DNA of 64,000 nucleotides from Paucidesulfovibrio sp036541255 (GCA_036541255.1 JAZHDD010000003.1:1-64000); one strand, 5' to 3'; positions 1 through 9,311 are shown, numbered from the stretch's first letter. Made by a program: numbers and translations. Notes: generated from the letters alone by a model not told the origin.

Positions 1-184
1 CAAGGAAGACCGCGTCATCCTGTCCGGCACCAAGCTGCGCAAGGCCCTGTCCGAAGGCGCCGAGGTCGTGGACCACTTTGGTCGCGACGAGGTCCTGGAC
101 ATCCTGCGCGAGTACTACGGCAGCCTGACCGAAAAGGTCGAGGTCAAGATGCAGAAGGCCGCCTCCGGCGCCGACATGAAGTAA
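1..184 (+). CDS. sat: Sulfate adenylyltransferase (ATP sulfurylase), C-terminal end
   Basis: Only the last 60 codons are in the window; the first full codon is at base 2 and the TAA stop at 182-184. The translation has the family's C-terminal signature RVILSGTKLRKALSEG followed by the FGRDEVLDILREYY helix. The enzyme makes adenosine phosphosulfate from ATP and sulfate in the cytoplasm, the activation step of dissimilatory sulfate reduction. A strong terminator follows 25 bp after the stop, so the next gene is probably transcribed separately. The assignment rests on this short tail only, but the motif is distinctive. Confidence 0.88.
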   Translation, partial: KEDRVILSGTKLRKALSEGAEVVDHFGRDEVLDILREYYGSLTEKVEVKMQKAASGADMK

Positions 185-208
185 GCATCGCTTACCTTGC
201 ATCCATTC

Positions 209-241
209 GGGGGGAGGCCTTACGCCTCCCCCCTTTTTATT
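209..241 (+). terminator. Intrinsic terminator after sat
   Basis: Ten-base perfect stem (GGGGGGAGGC / GCCTCCCCCC), five-base loop CTTAC, then a T-rich tail (TTTTTATTT). Classic rho-independent structure 25 bp after the sat stop. Confidence 0.92.
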
Positions 242-341
242 TAATGAATACAAACCCCGCCAACGCCTCTTTCCGGCACTTGCTGATCGCGCCCTTTCAG
301 GCTAGAAAGGCCCCTCTTATATCAATCCCCCAGGGAGCCTT

Positions 342-1979
342 ATGACAACTGAATATGAAGACACCAAGCCTGAAGTAAATACCGTTCGCCAGGAACGGCT
401 CGACGACCTCATGGCCGTAGACGCCCAGATACTCAAGCTGCTCGAACGCCGCAGCCGGATATTGGGCAAGGAAGCCGCTTGGCGGCGCACCAAGGGCATG
501 CCCCGGATCGACACCAACCTGGAAAAATCTCTCTGGGTCGAGTGGGAAGAGGCCGGGCGCAAGAACGATCTGCCTCCCCGTCTGCTCCGACAACTTTTCA
601 ATCTCGTCAACCTCTTCGGTCAGGACGACGCCAAAGGCAAACGCCGGGCCGATGCCTATATCCTTGCCCCCCGGCTGGAACCGGTTGCGGTCGAGGCGGT
701 TGCACCCCGCTCCCTGCGCCTGACCCGACTCTGGACCATGCTGGCCTCGGCCGCCAATCAGCAAGCTTTTCTCGGCTCCATTATTCTCAACGACCCGTTC
801 ATCGAGCTGGTCAAAGGCCTGAACCAGGCTGGCGGAGCTGTGGCTTGGTCCGGCGATGACCGGGCCGAGATACATCCCGGCGCCGGCCTCTTCTTTGAGG
901 AAAAGCTGATCTTTGCCGGCGACGATCCCCTGAACTTCTATCTTTTGTTGGCCCTGGCCCTGGCCGGTGCCGGGCGTATGAAGTTCTCCGGCGGTTCCGG
1001 CCTGAAGATGCTCAATGTTTCCCGGCTGAACGCAGTCCTGCCCCGGCTCGGCGCACGCCTTGTCCCGCTCAACCCGCATGGCGACGGATTGCCCGCGCGT
1101 CTGGAATGCGGTGGAGAAATGGCGCAGCGCGTGGATCTGCCCGAACAGACCTCCCCGGACTTTGCCACGGCCCTGGTTCTGGCGGCTTGGTCCTATCCCG
1201 AGGGCTTGGCGCTCGGCTTCGCCCAGGTGCCGGAAGCCCTTCCCGCACTGCAGGAAGCCGTGGACGTGCTCAATGCGGCAGGAATCGACGCCCGCATCGA
1301 AGCGGATGTGTGCCGCGTTCCGGCTGGCAAGCCCGTGATTCCTGTATGCCCGCCGCTTCCGCCCGATTCCCTGCTCAGCGCCTATCTGCTCTCCCTGCCC
1401 GTGTTTGCGGACGGCAAGGTTATACTGTCCGGATTCGACGCTGCCAGCGCAGCCCATCCGGCGCTCCAGACACTCGGCACGCTGGGAGCGGATCTCAATC
1501 TGGATGGCGACAAGCTCATATCCTCGGCCCTGAAGATGCCCGACAAGGACATCGACTTCGGCGCAGAGGCCGGATTGTTGCCACTGGGCGTGGCCCTGGC
1601 GCTGCGCGCCCGCCGCGAGCTGACCGTGGTCATTCCCGAAAACGGCGACCTCAACGGCGCAACCCAGATGCTCGACAAACTCAACGCCAGCTATTCCACG
1701 ATGGATAATGCGTTGCGCATCTCGCCGTCCCAATTGCACTGGGAGGAATCCTGGGCCAGCCCGGACCCGTATCTCTGCATCGCCTGCGCGCTGATCTCGT
1801 TTCAACGGCCCGGCATCGGCCTGGAAAACCCCGGCATGCTCACCGCACTTTGGCCGCAATTCTGGAACATCTTCAACACCCTGCCCTCCGGACGCATGAA
1901 GCCGAAGGCCAAGGAGTCCACCACGTATGACGCACCCAAACGACGCAGAGTCAAAATTGGTCGAGAGCCGAATAGCTGA
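342..1979 (+). CDS. Chorismate mutase-like / EPSP synthase-like fusion, probable pseudoenzyme
   Basis: 545 residues. Residues about 15-95 resemble an AroQ helical chorismate mutase domain (LLERRSRILGKEAAWRR helix). The rest follows the layout of EPSP synthase (AroA fold), for example a GGSGLKMLNVSRLNAVL segment and SPDFATALVLAA where active enzymes have SSQFLSALLLA. The hallmark N-terminal substrate-binding GSKS-hR motif and the NAGT motif are not visible, and the mutase domain lacks the usual D-x-x-RE pair near its third helix. I infer a non-catalytic or repurposed protein rather than a working AroA. ATG is preceded by AGGGAG. It overlaps the next gene by 53 bp, so the two are probably co-translated. 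A remote-homology search would test this. Confidence 0.6.
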   Translation: MTTEYEDTKPEVNTVRQERLDDLMAVDAQILKLLERRSRILGKEAAWRRTKGMPRIDTNLEKSLWVEWEEAGRKNDLPPRLLRQLFNLVNLFGQDDAKGKRRADAYILAPRLEPVAVEAVAPRSLRLTRLWTMLASAANQQAFLGSIILNDPFIELVKGLNQAGGAVAWSGDDRAEIHPGAGLFFEEKLIFAGDDPLNFYLLLALALAGAGRMKFSGGSGLKMLNVSRLNAVLPRLGARLVPLNPHGDGLPARLECGGEMAQRVDLPEQTSPDFATALVLAAWSYPEGLALGFAQVPEALPALQEAVDVLNAAGIDARIEADVCRVPAGKPVIPVCPPLPPDSLLSAYLLSLPVFADGKVILSGFDAASAAHPALQTLGTLGADLNLDGDKLISSALKMPDKDIDFGAEAGLLPLGVALALRARRELTVVIPENGDLNGATQMLDKLNASYSTMDNALRISPSQLHWEESWASPDPYLCIACALISFQRPGIGLENPGMLTALWPQFWNIFNTLPSGRMKPKAKESTTYDAPKRRRVKIGREPNS

Positions 1980-2229
1980 GTTGCAGACGGAGCTTGCCGA
2001 CCTGGAACGCCAAAAGGCGGTCCAGGGCGCATTGGAAAAAGACTTTCGGGCCCGTGAGAATTTCCGGGAGCGCATTTCGTTTGCCGCGGAAATATACAAG
2101 CTGCAACAGGACCAGTTGCGCCTTGAAGTTGAAGCGGAATTCGTGCGCAAAAAAATCAGACGGCTTCAGCTCGGGTATGCCGAAGACGCCGTTCACGTCG
2201 GCTGTGAGTCCGGAACCTTCGCCCTCTAG
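1927..2229 (+). CDS. Small coiled-coil protein, unknown function
   Basis: 100 residues, no recognised family. Residues 8-85 are a charged, Glu/Lys/Arg/Leu-rich sequence predicted by eye as one long coiled coil; no signal peptide or membrane segment. The ATG lies inside the end of the upstream gene in another frame and has a good AAGGAG at 1914-1919, which supports it as a real overlapping gene. It ends 8 bp before the next ATG, so it sits in an operon with the pseudoenzyme fusion and the methyltransferase. Function unknown. Confidence 0.6.
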   Translation: MTHPNDAESKLVESRIAELQTELADLERQKAVQGALEKDFRARENFRERISFAAEIYKLQQDQLRLEVEAEFVRKKIRRLQLGYAEDAVHVGCESGTFAL

Positions 2230-2237
2230 GATGCCCC

Positions 2238-3389
2238 ATGTCCTATGAATGGATCGATATCCAGGCCCTGCCGCCCCTGGAGCCGGGCATGCGCCTGGTC
2301 CTTTTCGGCGCAGGCAACGGCTCACGGGAACTGCTCAAATTTCTTGAGGAATCCCGGACCGACGCAACGGCCATCGCCATTCTGGACAACGATCCCAGCT
2401 TGCAAGGACGCGACATGCTGGGACTTCCCGTGTGCGCGCCCGCAGAACTGGACCGGCTTAATCCGGATATGGTCATCGTGACCACTGTATCCGGACGCGA
2501 CGCCGTGGCCGATCAGCTTCGGGCCATGGGACGCGAACCCGGCCGCGACTTCGCGTTGGTGGGCACGTTCCCGACCCAGGGAGCCCTGATCAACCTGGAA
2601 CGGCTGCTGCTTCTGGACCGGGAATACGATCTGCTCGGCAAGGGCGGCTTTCTGCACGTGGGACCAGGCGGCTTTCTTGGCCTGGAGTGCGGGTTGTTTG
2701 CGCTGACCGGCAAGCGCGCCCCCGGATGCGCTTTGGCCATAGACGCCTATGATTTCCGCATGCGCTGGCCCGACGTCACCGAATCCCTCGGGCTCTATGC
2801 CCGGAGCCGCGCCGAGCTGCCGCGTCTGGCAGCGGAATTCGGCGTCGATGCGGAGACAGCCCTGACACGATGGGACGCCTTGTTCCTCAAGGAAGAGGGA
2901 CGCTGCCGCATCGACCCGGAACGAATCGCCCTGCGTTTCCCGCACCGGTTCTCCGCGCTGCCCGTGGAAAACCAGTCCCTGAGCCTGGCCTGCTCATTTG
3001 CCGTGCTCGAACACGTCAATTCGCCGCAAAATGCCGTTAACGAGCTCTGGCGCGTTCTCAAGCCGGGTGGCTGCGCCGTCCAGACCATCGTCACCCGTGA
3101 CCATCGATCGTTCGGCTCCATCAAGGGGCACACCCCCATCTCCTACCGCATGTATTCGGAGGAACAATGGACGAAAATCAATGAAAACACCTTTCCCCAA
3201 AACCGTGTCGCACCTTTTCAGTGGCGCGAGATATTCGAAGCCCGGGGCTTTCAGATCCGCGTCCATGAGGTGCTGAGCCAATATGAACCGTCCGAGGAAG
3301 AACTGGCGCTGCTCCATTCCGATTTCCAGCATTGGAGCCCGGATCAACAACGCCAGGTGGATTGCTGCATCGTGGCCGTCAAACCCTGA
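2238..3389 (+). CDS. Two-domain SAM-dependent methyltransferase
   Basis: 383 residues. Residues about 15-115 form a Rossmann-like domain (RLVLFGAGNGSRELLKFL, then ILDNDPSLQG and VIVTTVSGRDAV), resembling the nucleotide-binding part of sugar acyltransferase or epimerase-like proteins. The C-terminal half has class I methyltransferase late motifs: SFAVLEHVNSPQNAVNELWRVLKPGG is typical of Methyltransf_11/25 enzymes. The acceptor is unknown; such pairings are common in surface-polysaccharide modification, but no other glycan gene is adjacent. ATG follows AGGATG, 8 bp after the coiled-coil gene. Confidence 0.72.
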   Translation: MSYEWIDIQALPPLEPGMRLVLFGAGNGSRELLKFLEESRTDATAIAILDNDPSLQGRDMLGLPVCAPAELDRLNPDMVIVTTVSGRDAVADQLRAMGREPGRDFALVGTFPTQGALINLERLLLLDREYDLLGKGGFLHVGPGGFLGLECGLFALTGKRAPGCALAIDAYDFRMRWPDVTESLGLYARSRAELPRLAAEFGVDAETALTRWDALFLKEEGRCRIDPERIALRFPHRFSALPVENQSLSLACSFAVLEHVNSPQNAVNELWRVLKPGGCAVQTIVTRDHRSFGSIKGHTPISYRMYSEEQWTKINENTFPQNRVAPFQWREIFEARGFQIRVHEVLSQYEPSEEELALLHSDFQHWSPDQQRQVDCCIVAVKP

Positions 3390-3430
3390 CCGGCCCCAAC
3401 CCCCTTCGGGAGCAAACGTCGAGGATTCAC

Positions 3431-5356
3431 ATGGGCCAGAATATCGCCAAAAAAATCATCAACGCTCATTTGATGTCCGGGGAGATGACCCCGGGCAGTG
3501 AAATAGGTCTGCGCATTGACCAGACCCTCACGCAGGACGCCACCGGCACCATGGCCTGCCTCCAGTTCGAAGCCATTGGTCTGGATCGCGTCCGCACCGA
3601 GCTTTCCGTAAGCTATGTGGACCACAACACGCTCCAGATGGGCTTTCGCAACCCGGACGACCACCGCTATCTGCGCACCATGGCCGCACGGTACGGCATT
3701 GTGTTCTCGCCCGCGGGCACCGGCATCTGCCACCAGCTGCACCTGGAAAATTTCGCCCGGCCCGGCAAGACCCTAATCGGCTCGGATTCGCACACGCCCA
3801 CTGCGGGCGGCGTCGGCTCCCTGGCCATGGGCGCGGGCGGCCTTTCCGTGGCTCTGGCCATGGCCGGAGAAGCATACTTCATCTCCATGCCGCGCATCGT
3901 GGGCGTGCGCCTGACCGGTGAACTCCTGGGCTGGGCCGCGGGCAAGGATGTGATCCTCGAATTGCTGCGCCGCCTCACGGTCAAGGGCGGCGTAGGTAAA
4001 ATCTTCGAATTCACCGGCCCGGGAGTGGCCACCCTTTCCGTGCCTGAACGCGCCACCATCACCAACATGGGCGCGGAACTCGGCGCTACCACCTCTTTAT
4101 TTCCCTCGGACGAGCGCACCCGCGAATTCTTCAAGGCCATGGGCCGCGAAGCCGACTGGACGGAACTGCTGCCCGACGCCGACGCCGAGTATGATGAAAT
4201 CATCGAGATCGACCTGTCCGCCCTGGAACCCATGGTGGCCCAGCCGCACATGCCCGACCGCGTGGTGACGGTCCGGGAGTTGTCCGGCCTGAAAGTCAGC
4301 CAGGCCGCCATCGGCTCCTGCACCAACTCTTCCTATGCGGACCTCAAGACCACGGCCACGGTCCTTTCCGGGCGCAGGCTTCCGGCCGAGACCGATCTGC
4401 TCATCTCCCCGGGCTCCAAACAGGTCCTGAAAATGCTCGCAGCCGAAGGCCTCATCGAACCGCTGCTCGATTCGGGAGCACGCCTTCTGGAGTGTTCCTG
4501 CGGTCCGTGCATCGGCATGGGCGGCTCGCCGGTCAGCGCAGGCGTGAGCGTACGCACCTTCAACCGCAACTTCGAAGGCCGCTCCGGCACCAAGGACGCC
4601 CAAGTCTATCTTGCCAGCGCCCAGACAGCCGTGAACATCGCCCTGGCAGGCGAATTCACGGACCCGGCCAAATGGGGGCCGGCTCCCGAACGAGTGGAAT
4701 TGCCCGCGAACGTTCCCAGCATCCGGCACCTCTTTGTCTTCCCGCCAGCCGACGGCTCGGGCGTCACGATCCTGCGCGGCCCCAACATCGTGCCCCTGGA
4801 GCAATTCAGTGCCCTGGCCGACACCGTACAAGGCCAAATCGTGCTCAAGGTGGGCGACGACATTACCACGGACCACATCCTGCCCGCTGGCGCACAGATT
4901 ACGGCGCTGCGTTCCAATATCCCGGCCATCAGCGAATACATCTTCAACCGTGTTGACGAACAGTTCGTGCCCCGCATCCGGGCTGCTGGCGGCGGCTTCA
5001 TCCTGGGCGGCGAAAACTACGGGCAGGGCTCCAGCCGCGAACATGCCGCCCTGGGTCCCCGGCATCTCGGGGTGTGCGCCGTCATCGTGAAATCCCTGGC
5101 CCGCATCCACCGCGCCAACCTCGTAAACTTCGGCATTCTTCCGCTTTTGCTCACGAATACAGACGACTACGACGTTCTTGAGCAGGGTGCCGCCCTTTCG
5201 CTGCAAACCGCCGAAGTGACTCCCGGGGGCACGGCATCCTTGCGGCTCGAAAACGGCGATTTCATTGAAGTGACAAATGATTTGACGGAAAAGGAACTGC
5301 GGATTATCAAGTCAGGCGGCCTTCTCAACTTCGTGCGCTCCACGCGCAGCGCCTGA
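3431..5356 (+). CDS. Aconitate hydratase, short Aquifex-type
   Basis: 641 residues; interconverts citrate and isocitrate in the cytoplasm through a [4Fe-4S] cluster. The three cluster ligands are visible at C297 (GSCTNSS), C357 and C360 (CSCGPCIGM). The substrate-binding SDSHTP segment and the C-terminal swivel domain (GENYGQGSSREHAALGPR) are intact. The length matches the compact Aquifex-type aconitases rather than the roughly 890-residue AcnA/AcnB forms. The frame is open further upstream, but the ATG at 3431 has GAGG at -10 and starts at the conserved N-terminus. 36 bp separate it from the chaperone gene downstream. Confidence 0.93.
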   Translation: MGQNIAKKIINAHLMSGEMTPGSEIGLRIDQTLTQDATGTMACLQFEAIGLDRVRTELSVSYVDHNTLQMGFRNPDDHRYLRTMAARYGIVFSPAGTGICHQLHLENFARPGKTLIGSDSHTPTAGGVGSLAMGAGGLSVALAMAGEAYFISMPRIVGVRLTGELLGWAAGKDVILELLRRLTVKGGVGKIFEFTGPGVATLSVPERATITNMGAELGATTSLFPSDERTREFFKAMGREADWTELLPDADAEYDEIIEIDLSALEPMVAQPHMPDRVVTVRELSGLKVSQAAIGSCTNSSYADLKTTATVLSGRRLPAETDLLISPGSKQVLKMLAAEGLIEPLLDSGARLLECSCGPCIGMGGSPVSAGVSVRTFNRNFEGRSGTKDAQVYLASAQTAVNIALAGEFTDPAKWGPAPERVELPANVPSIRHLFVFPPADGSGVTILRGPNIVPLEQFSALADTVQGQIVLKVGDDITTDHILPAGAQITALRSNIPAISEYIFNRVDEQFVPRIRAAGGGFILGGENYGQGSSREHAALGPRHLGVCAVIVKSLARIHRANLVNFGILPLLLTNTDDYDVLEQGAALSLQTAEVTPGGTASLRLENGDFIEVTNDLTEKELRIIKSGGLLNFVRSTRSA

Positions 5357-5392
5357 TTTTGACCAAGTAACCTTGCAAGCATTGAGGTCAAC

Positions 5393-7237
5393 ATGCTCGA
5401 TAAAATGCGGGAAAACGCCCAAAGCTGGGGCATCAAGATCCTTTTCGCGATCATCATCCTCGCGTTCGTGATCTCCTTTGGTGCGCCCCAAGGCGACTCC
5501 AACAACGTCATCGCTTACGTCAACGGCGATCCCATCGGCGTTGACGAGTTCAATCAGATGATACCCCGCGAAGCCGGCCAACAACCCGACGTGAAACGCG
5601 CCGTGCTTTTCCAGATGGTCAACTCGCTGCTCATGGAGCAGCTTGCGGCCCAGAACGGCATCACTGTTTCGGACATTGAAGTGCAGCGCGCCATCCAGGC
5701 CATGCCCGAATTCCAGAACAACGGCGCCTTCAGCATGGAAATCTACAAGCGGGCCCTGGGTTCCAAGCCCGAGCGCTTTGAGGAAAGCCAGCGCTCCAAG
5801 CTGCTGCTGTCCAAGATCAACCGCTACACGGCTTTGCCTGCCCAGCCCGGCGAAGCCGAAGTGCGCGCTCTGTTCCTTTGGCAAAATGAACAAGCCGTGG
5901 TGGATTACGCGATCTTCGATCCAGCTGATTTCTTTGACAAGGCCGATGTATCTGAAGAGGCCGTGCAGAAATATTACCAGGAACAGCAGGCACTGTTCCG
6001 TGAGCCCGCCAAGGTGGACTTCCAGTACATCGCCTTCACGCCTGCGGCCCTGGCTCTGAACCAGGAAGTGACCGAGCCGGAAATCGAACAATATTATGCC
6101 GAAGCAGGGGCCACCCTGGTTCACGGCAAGCGCTACCAGTTCCGCCACATCCTTCTGCCCGTGGGCGATTCCCCCACCCAGGAGAGCGTGAACGCCCTGC
6201 AAAAGAAAATCACCGCGCTGCTTGACGCCCTGCAAAAGGGCAAGAGCTTCGAGAGTCTGGCCAAGGCCAATGCTCCGGCCGGCGACACTGCGCCGGGCGA
6301 GCCCATCTGGATGGAGCCCTCGGAAATGCCCCAGGAGATGGCTGATGCGCTCCATAGCCTGGACAAGGGTCAGGTCAGCCAACCGATCATCACGGCTGCG
6401 GGACTGAACCTGGTTCAACTCGTGGATGTGCAGGAACCCCAGCCCATGAGCCTGGAGGACGCGCGCCCCATCATCAAGGAACGTCTGGCCCAGGAAAAGG
6501 CCGCCAAAATCCTTGGCGACAAGCTGGAGGAAACCATCGCCCAGATGAACCAGGGCGTGGAACTGCCGCAGATCGCTGAAAGCCTCGGCCTGGCCGTCAA
6601 GGACACCGGCCCCATGACCCGCGCGCAGCTCGTGGAACAATTCGGCCTGACCGACGAAGCCGCCGAGACCATGATCAACCTGCTGGACGACACCACCACC
6701 AAGACGCCGCTCAAGATCGGCAACGGTGGCTACCTCTTGGCCCGCAAAACCGCCGAGCTGCCCGAGGTGGTCATGCCCCTGGAGTCCGTGCGGCAGCAGA
6801 TCGAGGTCGACCTGCGCAAGCTCGAATCCCGCGAACTGGCCATGGAGGCGGCTCAGGAATTCCTGGTCAAGGCCTCCAAGGACGAGAGCGGCACAGTCTT
6901 GCCTGCCTTGCCGCTGACCGAGAGTGCTCCCTTTGTACGCAGCGGCGACATCAATGGTTTGCGCGTGGACCCGCAGCTCACGGCTGACGCCTTTACCACG
7001 CAGCCCGGCAAATGGCTGCCCTACCCCTATGCTTCGGCATCGGGATTCGTGGTGGCCCGGCTCCAGAAGACCTTGCCCGCCTCCGAACAGCTCTGGGAAG
7101 CCCAACGTCAAGGCTGGGCACAGGCCGCACTGGATATCTACCGCCGCGAACTGTATCAGGGCCTGACCGGGTCGCTTTTCACCCAGGCCGACGCCATGGG
7201 CGGCATCGAGCTGGTTCGGCCCGACTTGCTCAACTAA
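5393..7237 (+). CDS. Membrane-anchored peptidyl-prolyl isomerase, PpiD/SurA-N type
   Basis: 614 residues. A single N-terminal membrane helix (residues about 15-32, IKILFAIIILAFVISFG) anchors a periplasmic chaperone. A SurA-N-like helical region (about 40-180) is followed by a parvulin-type rotamase domain (about 243-345, KRYQFRHILLPVGDS to GLNLVQLVDV) and a C-terminal helical region. It should assist folding of exported and outer-membrane proteins at the Sec exit. It ends at a long bidirectional terminator and is probably in one unit with aconitase. Confidence 0.88.
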   Translation: MLDKMRENAQSWGIKILFAIIILAFVISFGAPQGDSNNVIAYVNGDPIGVDEFNQMIPREAGQQPDVKRAVLFQMVNSLLMEQLAAQNGITVSDIEVQRAIQAMPEFQNNGAFSMEIYKRALGSKPERFEESQRSKLLLSKINRYTALPAQPGEAEVRALFLWQNEQAVVDYAIFDPADFFDKADVSEEAVQKYYQEQQALFREPAKVDFQYIAFTPAALALNQEVTEPEIEQYYAEAGATLVHGKRYQFRHILLPVGDSPTQESVNALQKKITALLDALQKGKSFESLAKANAPAGDTAPGEPIWMEPSEMPQEMADALHSLDKGQVSQPIITAAGLNLVQLVDVQEPQPMSLEDARPIIKERLAQEKAAKILGDKLEETIAQMNQGVELPQIAESLGLAVKDTGPMTRAQLVEQFGLTDEAAETMINLLDDTTTKTPLKIGNGGYLLARKTAELPEVVMPLESVRQQIEVDLRKLESRELAMEAAQEFLVKASKDESGTVLPALPLTESAPFVRSGDINGLRVDPQLTADAFTTQPGKWLPYPYASASGFVVARLQKTLPASEQLWEAQRQGWAQAALDIYRRELYQGLTGSLFTQADAMGGIELVRPDLLN

Positions 7238-7253
7238 TCCTGCCAGAGGATAC

Positions 7254-7301
7254 GACAAGACAAGAAAAGCCCCCGTTCCCGGGGGCTTTTCTTGTCTTGT
7301 C
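7254..7301. terminator. Bidirectional terminator, 22-bp perfect hairpin
   Basis: Arms 7254-7275 and 7280-7301 are exact reverse complements around a TTCC loop, with a G/C core flanked by A-rich and T-rich outer arms, so it can act on both strands. It lies between the convergent chaperone gene and the mla operon. Confidence 0.9.
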
Positions 7302-7318
7302 CGTTGTTTGCCTGGTAC

Positions 7319-7804
7319 TTAGTCCAGGTCTGCACTTTGGAATTCGCAGGTCAGGGACTTGCCCGGCCCCACCGTGACCAGAGCCCAGGAACCGTATTCT
7401 CCCAGGGAACCTGGGTTCAAAAGCATGGGGCCGTATTCCGCAGTCCAAAGAGGCTTGTGCGTATGGCCGAAGCAGATCAGGTCGAAATCCGGACCAAAGG
7501 TTTCCGCCACCCGATCGGGGACTCCGGAACGACTGCCCCAACCATGCGCCATGGCAATACGCATGCCGCCCAGTTCCAAACGCAGAAGAGGCGGAAGCTC
7601 CGCGGCCAGGACCGGGTCCCAATCGCAATTGCCGCGAACAGCGTGCAGATTCGGATGCTGACAAAGATGATGGTAGGTTGCGGGACCGGTCACGTCGCCG
7701 CAATGCAGAATGATGTCGGCCCGGCTCAGGGCCTTGTCATACAAACGCATGAACCAGCCCGAAGGCTGGTTCATGTGCGTATCCGATATGACGGCAATGC
7801 GCAT
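7319..7804 (-). CDS. YfcE/MJ0936-type metallophosphodiesterase
   Basis: 161 residues. Calcineurin-like phosphoesterase motifs in order: ISDTHMN, HCGDVTG, RGNCD, MAHGWGS and CFGHTHKP, giving the metal-binding Asp/His/Asn set. Members hydrolyse small phosphodiesters in vitro; the natural substrate is unclear. I chose the ATG at 7804 because MRIAVISDTH is the family N-terminus; the frame is open upstream. The gene follows mlaA by 4 bp, so it is the last gene of the lipid-transport operon. Confidence 0.85.
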   Translation of the reverse strand: MRIAVISDTHMNQPSGWFMRLYDKALSRADIILHCGDVTGPATYHHLCQHPNLHAVRGNCDWDPVLAAELPPLLRLELGGMRIAMAHGWGSRSGVPDRVAETFGPDFDLICFGHTHKPLWTAEYGPMLLNPGSLGEYGSWALVTVGPGKSLTCEFQSADLD

Positions 7805-7808
7805 CGCT

Positions 7809-8618
7809 CTACTTGGAAACCTTCTTGGCGCGATAGCGCAGATAGGCGCTCTTGAAGGTGACATAGGGGTCAATGGCCCCTTCCTTCAGGTCGTCATACA
7901 CGTTGAGATTCAGGGAAACATAGTTGATGCGGTCATACGTCTTGGCCGCCGTGGACCAGTACCAGGGATGCAGGTAGCTGGTGGGGGTCAGGAAATAATC
8001 GCCCACATAACCGACGCTGTCGCGCACGGTGCTGGGTCCGAGAATCGGCCAGACCAGATACGCGCCATTGCCCATGCCCCAAGCGCCAAAGGTCTGTCCC
8101 AGATCCTCGTCGCCAGGGGGAGTGGGACGCACAGGCTTGAGGTCGCTGGTCACGTCGCCGAAACCGGCAAGGCCGAACGTGGAGTTGGCGATGAACTTGG
8201 ACAGCTCCATTCCAGCGGAATCAATCTTGCCCTGGAAGATGCAGTTCACAAAGCGCACCGGGAACAGCAGGTTGGTGAAAAAATTCTGGACCCAGTGGCG
8301 GGGCCGTTCGGGAATGACGTAGGCGTAAGCCTGGGCCACGGGATGGAGCAGATAGGTGTAGAGCCTGTCGTTGGCCTTGAACCAGAAACGGTTCCATCCT
8401 TCGAACGGGTCCGGAGTCCGGGCGACGATGTCGCCTTCTTCGTTGACCTCATTGCCTTGGGCATCAAAGGCCTCTTCGAATTCGTTCCCGTGGGTGTAAT
8501 CCCACTGGGCTACCTGTATGGTCTTGGGGCTGGTCTCATCGGCCAGGACAGGGCTTGCTCCAAGCAGCAAACAGGCAAGAGCTCCAAAGAGCACGATGCG
8601 CAGCAGGTCTTTTTTCAT
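7809..8618 (-). CDS. mlaA: MlaA (VacJ) family outer-membrane lipid asymmetry protein
   Basis: 269 residues with an N-terminal signal sequence. The family core is clear: DPFEGWNRFWFKANDRLY, a GMGNGAYLVWPILGPSTVRD loop and TPTSYLHPW. MlaA removes mislocalised phospholipid from the outer leaflet of the outer membrane and passes it to periplasmic MlaC. A normal lipobox is not obvious; the sequence looks more like a signal peptidase I site (SPVLA/DE), unlike E. coli MlaA, which is a lipoprotein. It lies 30 bp downstream of mlaC. Confidence 0.92.
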   Translation of the reverse strand: MKKDLLRIVLFGALACLLLGASPVLADETSPKTIQVAQWDYTHGNEFEEAFDAQGNEVNEEGDIVARTPDPFEGWNRFWFKANDRLYTYLLHPVAQAYAYVIPERPRHWVQNFFTNLLFPVRFVNCIFQGKIDSAGMELSKFIANSTFGLAGFGDVTSDLKPVRPTPPGDEDLGQTFGAWGMGNGAYLVWPILGPSTVRDSVGYVGDYFLTPTSYLHPWYWSTAAKTYDRINYVSLNLNVYDDLKEGAIDPYVTFKSAYLRYRAKKVSK

Positions 8619-8648
8619 GACGTCACCTTGTTTGATCGCGTCCGTCGC

Positions 8649-9311
8649 CTAGGAGGCGTTGTTCTGGGAGCCGCCTTCGGCTTCCCGGCCCTCTTCGATG
8701 GCCTTGATCTTGTCCCGCAATATGTTGATGAGGTCGTCGGCGCTCTGGTTTACCAGGACGTTCTTGAATTCGTCCTTGTAGATGCCCAGGAGGGTCAAGC
8801 CCTCGCCGATGACATCATACGCCCACCACTTGTCTTTCTTGATCATGCGGAAGTTCACGTCGAGCGGCTTGTCCGAGAGCTGGAACCGGGTATAGACCAT
8901 CGCCTTGTCGCCCTTGACCTGTTCATCAAGGTAGGAGATGGAATCCGGGCTGAAGCTCTTCAGTTCACCAAGATACTCGGTGTTCAGCTTCCGCAAATAC
9001 GTCTTCTCCAAAAGCTCCGTGAACACCGCAGTCAGATCGTTGCGCTGCGTGTCCGTGAAGTTCAACCAGGGGCGGCCCACTGCACGCTTGGTCAGTTCGC
9101 GAAAATCCACGAACGTATACACAACTTCGCGCATGGCATCCACCTGCTTCTGGGAGACACCTTCAGTCGTATCATAGCTTGTATCCTGTAGAATGGCAAG
9201 CACCCGGTCCAGCCCTTCACGCAGGTCCTGCGAAGGCTGCCCGGCAAGGGCCGGGGCGGAGCAAAGCAGCACAAGCAGCAGTGCGGCGCAGACAGAGGAA
9301 AGTTGTTTCAT
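8649..9311 (-). CDS. mlaC: MlaC periplasmic phospholipid carrier
   Basis: 220 residues: a signal peptide (residues 1-23, cleavage after PALA), then the MlaC/Ttg2D fold with the characteristic VDFRELTKRAVGRPW segment and the YDVIGEGLTLLGIYKDEF region. It shuttles phospholipid between MlaA in the outer membrane and the inner-membrane MlaFED complex. The C-terminus is acidic and polar. It is encoded between mlaD and mlaA. Confidence 0.92.
   Translation of the reverse strand: MKQLSSVCAALLLVLLCSAPALAGQPSQDLREGLDRVLAILQDTSYDTTEGVSQKQVDAMREVVYTFVDFRELTKRAVGRPWLNFTDTQRNDLTAVFTELLEKTYLRKLNTEYLGELKSFSPDSISYLDEQVKGDKAMVYTRFQLSDKPLDVNFRMIKKDKWWAYDVIGEGLTLLGIYKDEFKNVLVNQSADDLINILRDKIKAIEEGREAEGGSQNNAS

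Noticed and set aside
297..2150. 617-codon open frame on the - strand opposite the mutase/EPSP-synthase-like gene
   Set aside because: Mirror frame of a high-GC gene; low-complexity composition, no SD, no domain, while the + strand frame has clear homology.
5312..7258. 648-codon open frame on the - strand opposite the PpiD-like gene
   Set aside because: Antisense shadow of a well-supported gene; Gly/His/Leu-rich translation without motifs.
7809..8618. Possible lipobox in MlaA (ALAC)
   Set aside because: Leu at -2 and Ala at -3 are poor for signal peptidase II and a clean signal peptidase I site follows; not called a lipoprotein.
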